DNA from: Isochrysis galbana
Lineage: Eukaryota; Haptophyta; Isochrysidales; Isochrysidaceae
Reading direction: 5' to 3'
Length of the DNA stretch: 64,000 bases
Assembly (NCBI GenBank): GCA_018136815.1
Contig: CM030932.1
Location: 7,265,505 to 7,329,504, forward strand
The notes under the pieces are model-generated. The model saw only the letters and a program-made list of their open reading frames with translations, did no database searches and was not told where the DNA came from. Below, in pieces: positions 61,815 to 64,000 of the stretch. A program made the translations under genes and the position numbers. Position 1 is the stretch's first letter. The number at the start of each line of letters is the position of its first letter.

Positions 61815-64000
61815 TCAATCGAGCCAGCTATGTGTTTTCTGCCATGCTGGTCGATCACGCTTGGGTGAGGAGCTAAGCGCCCTTTTGGCTGCCGGATGGA
61901 AGAAGGCATGCAGTCGGGCAGCGGTGACACCGATCGCATCGTCTGACGCGGAGAGCCCGCGCACAGCTCTGCTTGCTCTCTCCCATTGCTGCTCGTCAAA
62001 GATGACGGTTCCCTCGTGCTGTAACCATAGAGCTCGCTCGAGCCACGGCAGAAGCGCCTCGGCATTCCGCTCTTGTTGTAGCTCAGATAGAATCACCTGC
62101 AGAAGCATCCTTGCTTGTACAGCAGGAAGTACGGCAAAGACATTGCGTGGATCACATTCCTCCAAGAGCCGTAGAACGCGCCTTGTCCCCTCGCCCGTGT
62201 CCGAGGCGAGCACGCGCCAAGCAAGGGCGAATGCGTCGGCAATCCGTCCCTGGTGCGCCAGCCACAGCGCCGCATCCGTATCGATAGAGGTGTCACTTAA
62301 CTGTTGAAGCCGGGATTTGCGCATCACTGAACGGAGGCTAACCGGCTCACGGTGCATCTTTCTTGCGGGTGGAGTGCTTGCCTCTCGCTCAGCTACAACG
62401 CTGCAAGCTGCAAATGGTGGTGAGTGCGCTGTGGCTTGCGGTTGGTTTGAAGGTGCGGAGAGGGGCATCGGCGGCGATCGTGGAAGGGGTTCATCACATG
62501 TTTCGTCGGGAGGGGCGGCAGAGATTGCGCTCGACGACTCGGGCTCTCGTCGTCGGGGATATAGCATGGAGTTTGTGGGCATACGCCCGCCGCTCGCCCG
62601 AGGCGTAAGCCCTTTTCGCTGAAGCTCTTCGTTGGCAATTCGTACCGCACGAGACAGCATAGCAGATCCATTGATATCGTCATCAAGTGGCGCCTGGCGA
62701 AATTTGGAGCCAGTGGCTTGACGTGATGTAGACGCGTTGTGGCCTGCGTCCTCTTTGTGGATCTTGTTGCTTGGCGCTTTTGGGCGTGAGCGCTGATTGG
62801 GTGCCGGGATACGCGATGGCCGGGACACTTCAGAGGCGGAGCGGCCTTGCGAATTTGATACAAGCGGGCTCTCCCAAGCTCCGTCTGTAACAGCCAGGTT
62901 GGCTGATTCCGGTGTGGATGGCGAGTACTTTGAGCGCCCAGAAGGTGTCTGCGGTGATACTCCTTGAACAGGCTGCCATGCGACCTTAGCCTGAGCGGTC
63001 GCTGATTGCTGGGTGACAGACGTCCCCAATACCTTTTGAGATACCGTCCTATTGCGTGCTCCTACAGAAAGGCTTTTGAGTGTCTCGACCGAATTGGAGA
63101 GTGAGTCTACTCGGCGCTCGATGCGTTGCAACGCAATGTGGGTGTCAGTCCAGCCTGCGGTGCACATGGAGCAGAGACGCCGTCAGTGGAAGAAGCTGGC
63201 CCGGTTGAGTGGCTACACGCATGAACAGGATGGCTGGCAACTGCATCGAAGGAATGGGCACGCGCCTGTGTAGACCGCCATTTCGTGGGCGGCAAGTAGT
63301 TGTTGGATCTCTTCTCGCCACGATGGAGCACTGTTGTGTTGCAGCTTGTGCACGCTGTGCCCAACTAGTACGCCCGAGCCCTGTGAGGGTGCACTCGCTG
63401 TCGCCCAGCGAGCGGCGGAGCATGCCATCACCATCGCATCCCAGTTCACGCCACCTTCGTCGATCGCGCCCACCTGCTGCCGGGCGCTCCGCCGAGTGGG
63501 TGAACGCGTTTGGATGGCTGCACTAAGCGATGGCTGCAAGCTGAGATCCTCAAAGGTTCTCGGTGCGCCACTTCTCTTGTCTGATGCGGAGCGCGCTTCG
63601 CTTACCGCTTGACGCACAAGGGAAGATGGGTCATACCGAAGCTTGGCGAGCGCGGCAGTGTGCTGCGACCGCACGTGTGCTGGTAGCTTGAGCACCTCGA
63701 TCGAGCGAAGCACAGAGACGGCCGCAAGGCGTTCGCGCCAGTCTGCCGCGTGCGCGCAACCTATGGCAATGCTTGCGAGCGCCGCCATGCCGCCTGCCGA
63801 TTCCGAGGCGGACAGCACGCTACGCACGCAGTCCAGAAGCGCGGCGCGGCATTGCGGGGCGCTGGTTACGCCCGGCTTGTCCGCCCCAAGCTGTCGTTTG
63901 AGCGCAGCAGCAAGTGGCTCCTCACACACCGAGAGCACATCGGGTGGCATTACACGTAGCACTGCACGCAGGGCAAGCGCACCGCCACGCGAGTGCGAGT
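61815..64000 (-). CDS. TORTIFOLIA1/SPIRAL2-like microtubule-associated protein (5' end beyond window)
   Basis: Exon A is 64,000-63,266 (open at the window edge) and exon B 63,154-61,815. The intron reads CAG|GCGCGT...CGCAG|GC, a GC-AG intron, and gives AVYTGWTDTHIALQRIERRV in phase. Exon A has HEAT/TOG-like helical repeats (AALASIAIGCAHAADWRERL, LRYDPSSLVRQAVSEA). Then come a short coiled coil (IALQRIERRVDSLSNSVETL), a ~270-residue Ser/Pro-rich linker and a C-terminal helical domain (LAHQGRIADAFALAWRVLAS ... ALLPWLERALWLQH) like the C-terminal domain of the plant TOR1/SPR2 proteins that bind and stabilise microtubule minus ends. The order TOG, coiled coil, linker, C-terminal domain matches. 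The assignment rests on order and weak motif likeness. Confidence 0.6.

Overview
The window is nuclear DNA of a photosynthetic eukaryote, most likely a haptophyte (Prymnesiophyceae-like) or another chlorophyll a/c alga. The reasons are a spliced fucoxanthin-chlorophyll a/c-type light-harvesting gene, nuclear genes for plastid-type proteins (sigma factor, fibrillin, DUF1517), a GC-rich base composition, short introns including probable GC-AG introns, giant hydroxyproline-type (SPPPP) surface proteins, and dense microsatellites and homopolymers. Two 100-N assembly gaps are present (19,926-20,025 and 43,901-44,000). The assignment comes from protein-family recognition only; no search was run.

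Layout. 1-1.6 kb: no gene seen. 1.6-17 kb, minus strand: one giant cell-surface gene (about 5,100 residues if a G12 homopolymer at 11,289-11,300 is a one-base error). In protein order it has a signal anchor, a 477-bp tandem array of cysteine-rich modules, a CUB-like domain, proline-rich stalks, IPT/TIG domains, a REJ/PKD region, an EGF-like module, a GPS cleavage motif and polycystin-like membrane segments. 17-20 kb: microsatellites and dispersed repeats. 20-32.3 kb: a large Ty3/gypsy chromovirus-type LTR retrotransposon. Its uninterrupted pol frame carries a phage-type cytosine-C5 DNA methyltransferase-like domain between gag and protease. Its 3' LTR is inserted in a transposase-like ORF. 34.3-35.6 kb: a four-exon DUF4864-like gene. 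37.3-39.0 kb: a 4'-phosphopantetheinyl transferase. 39.5-40.5 kb: a candidate terminal-inverted-repeat element with TATCTAG palindromes. 41.8-42.7 kb: a three-exon light-harvesting gene. 43.5-43.9 kb: the start of a plastid sigma factor cut by a gap. 45.1-47.6 kb: a multi-exon coiled-coil gene. 47.6-49.9 kb: a divergent pair that looks like the two halves of a DUF1517 protein. 50-52.7 kb: repeats and a dead copia-like element. 52.8-53.9 kb: a prolyl 4-hydroxylase-like gene with one intron. 54.6-58 kb: a repeat cluster. 58.4-60.6 kb: a divergent fibrillin / LIM-domain pair. 61.8-64 kb: a TORTIFOLIA1/SPIRAL2-like microtubule protein running off the window edge.

How the parts relate: the genes are independent transcription units rather than operons. 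Four encode plastid proteins (light harvesting, transcription, DUF1517, fibrillin). The prolyl 4-hydroxylase is of the kind expected to hydroxylate SPPPP stalks like those of the giant surface protein. The most unusual object is the methyltransferase-bearing retrotransposon.
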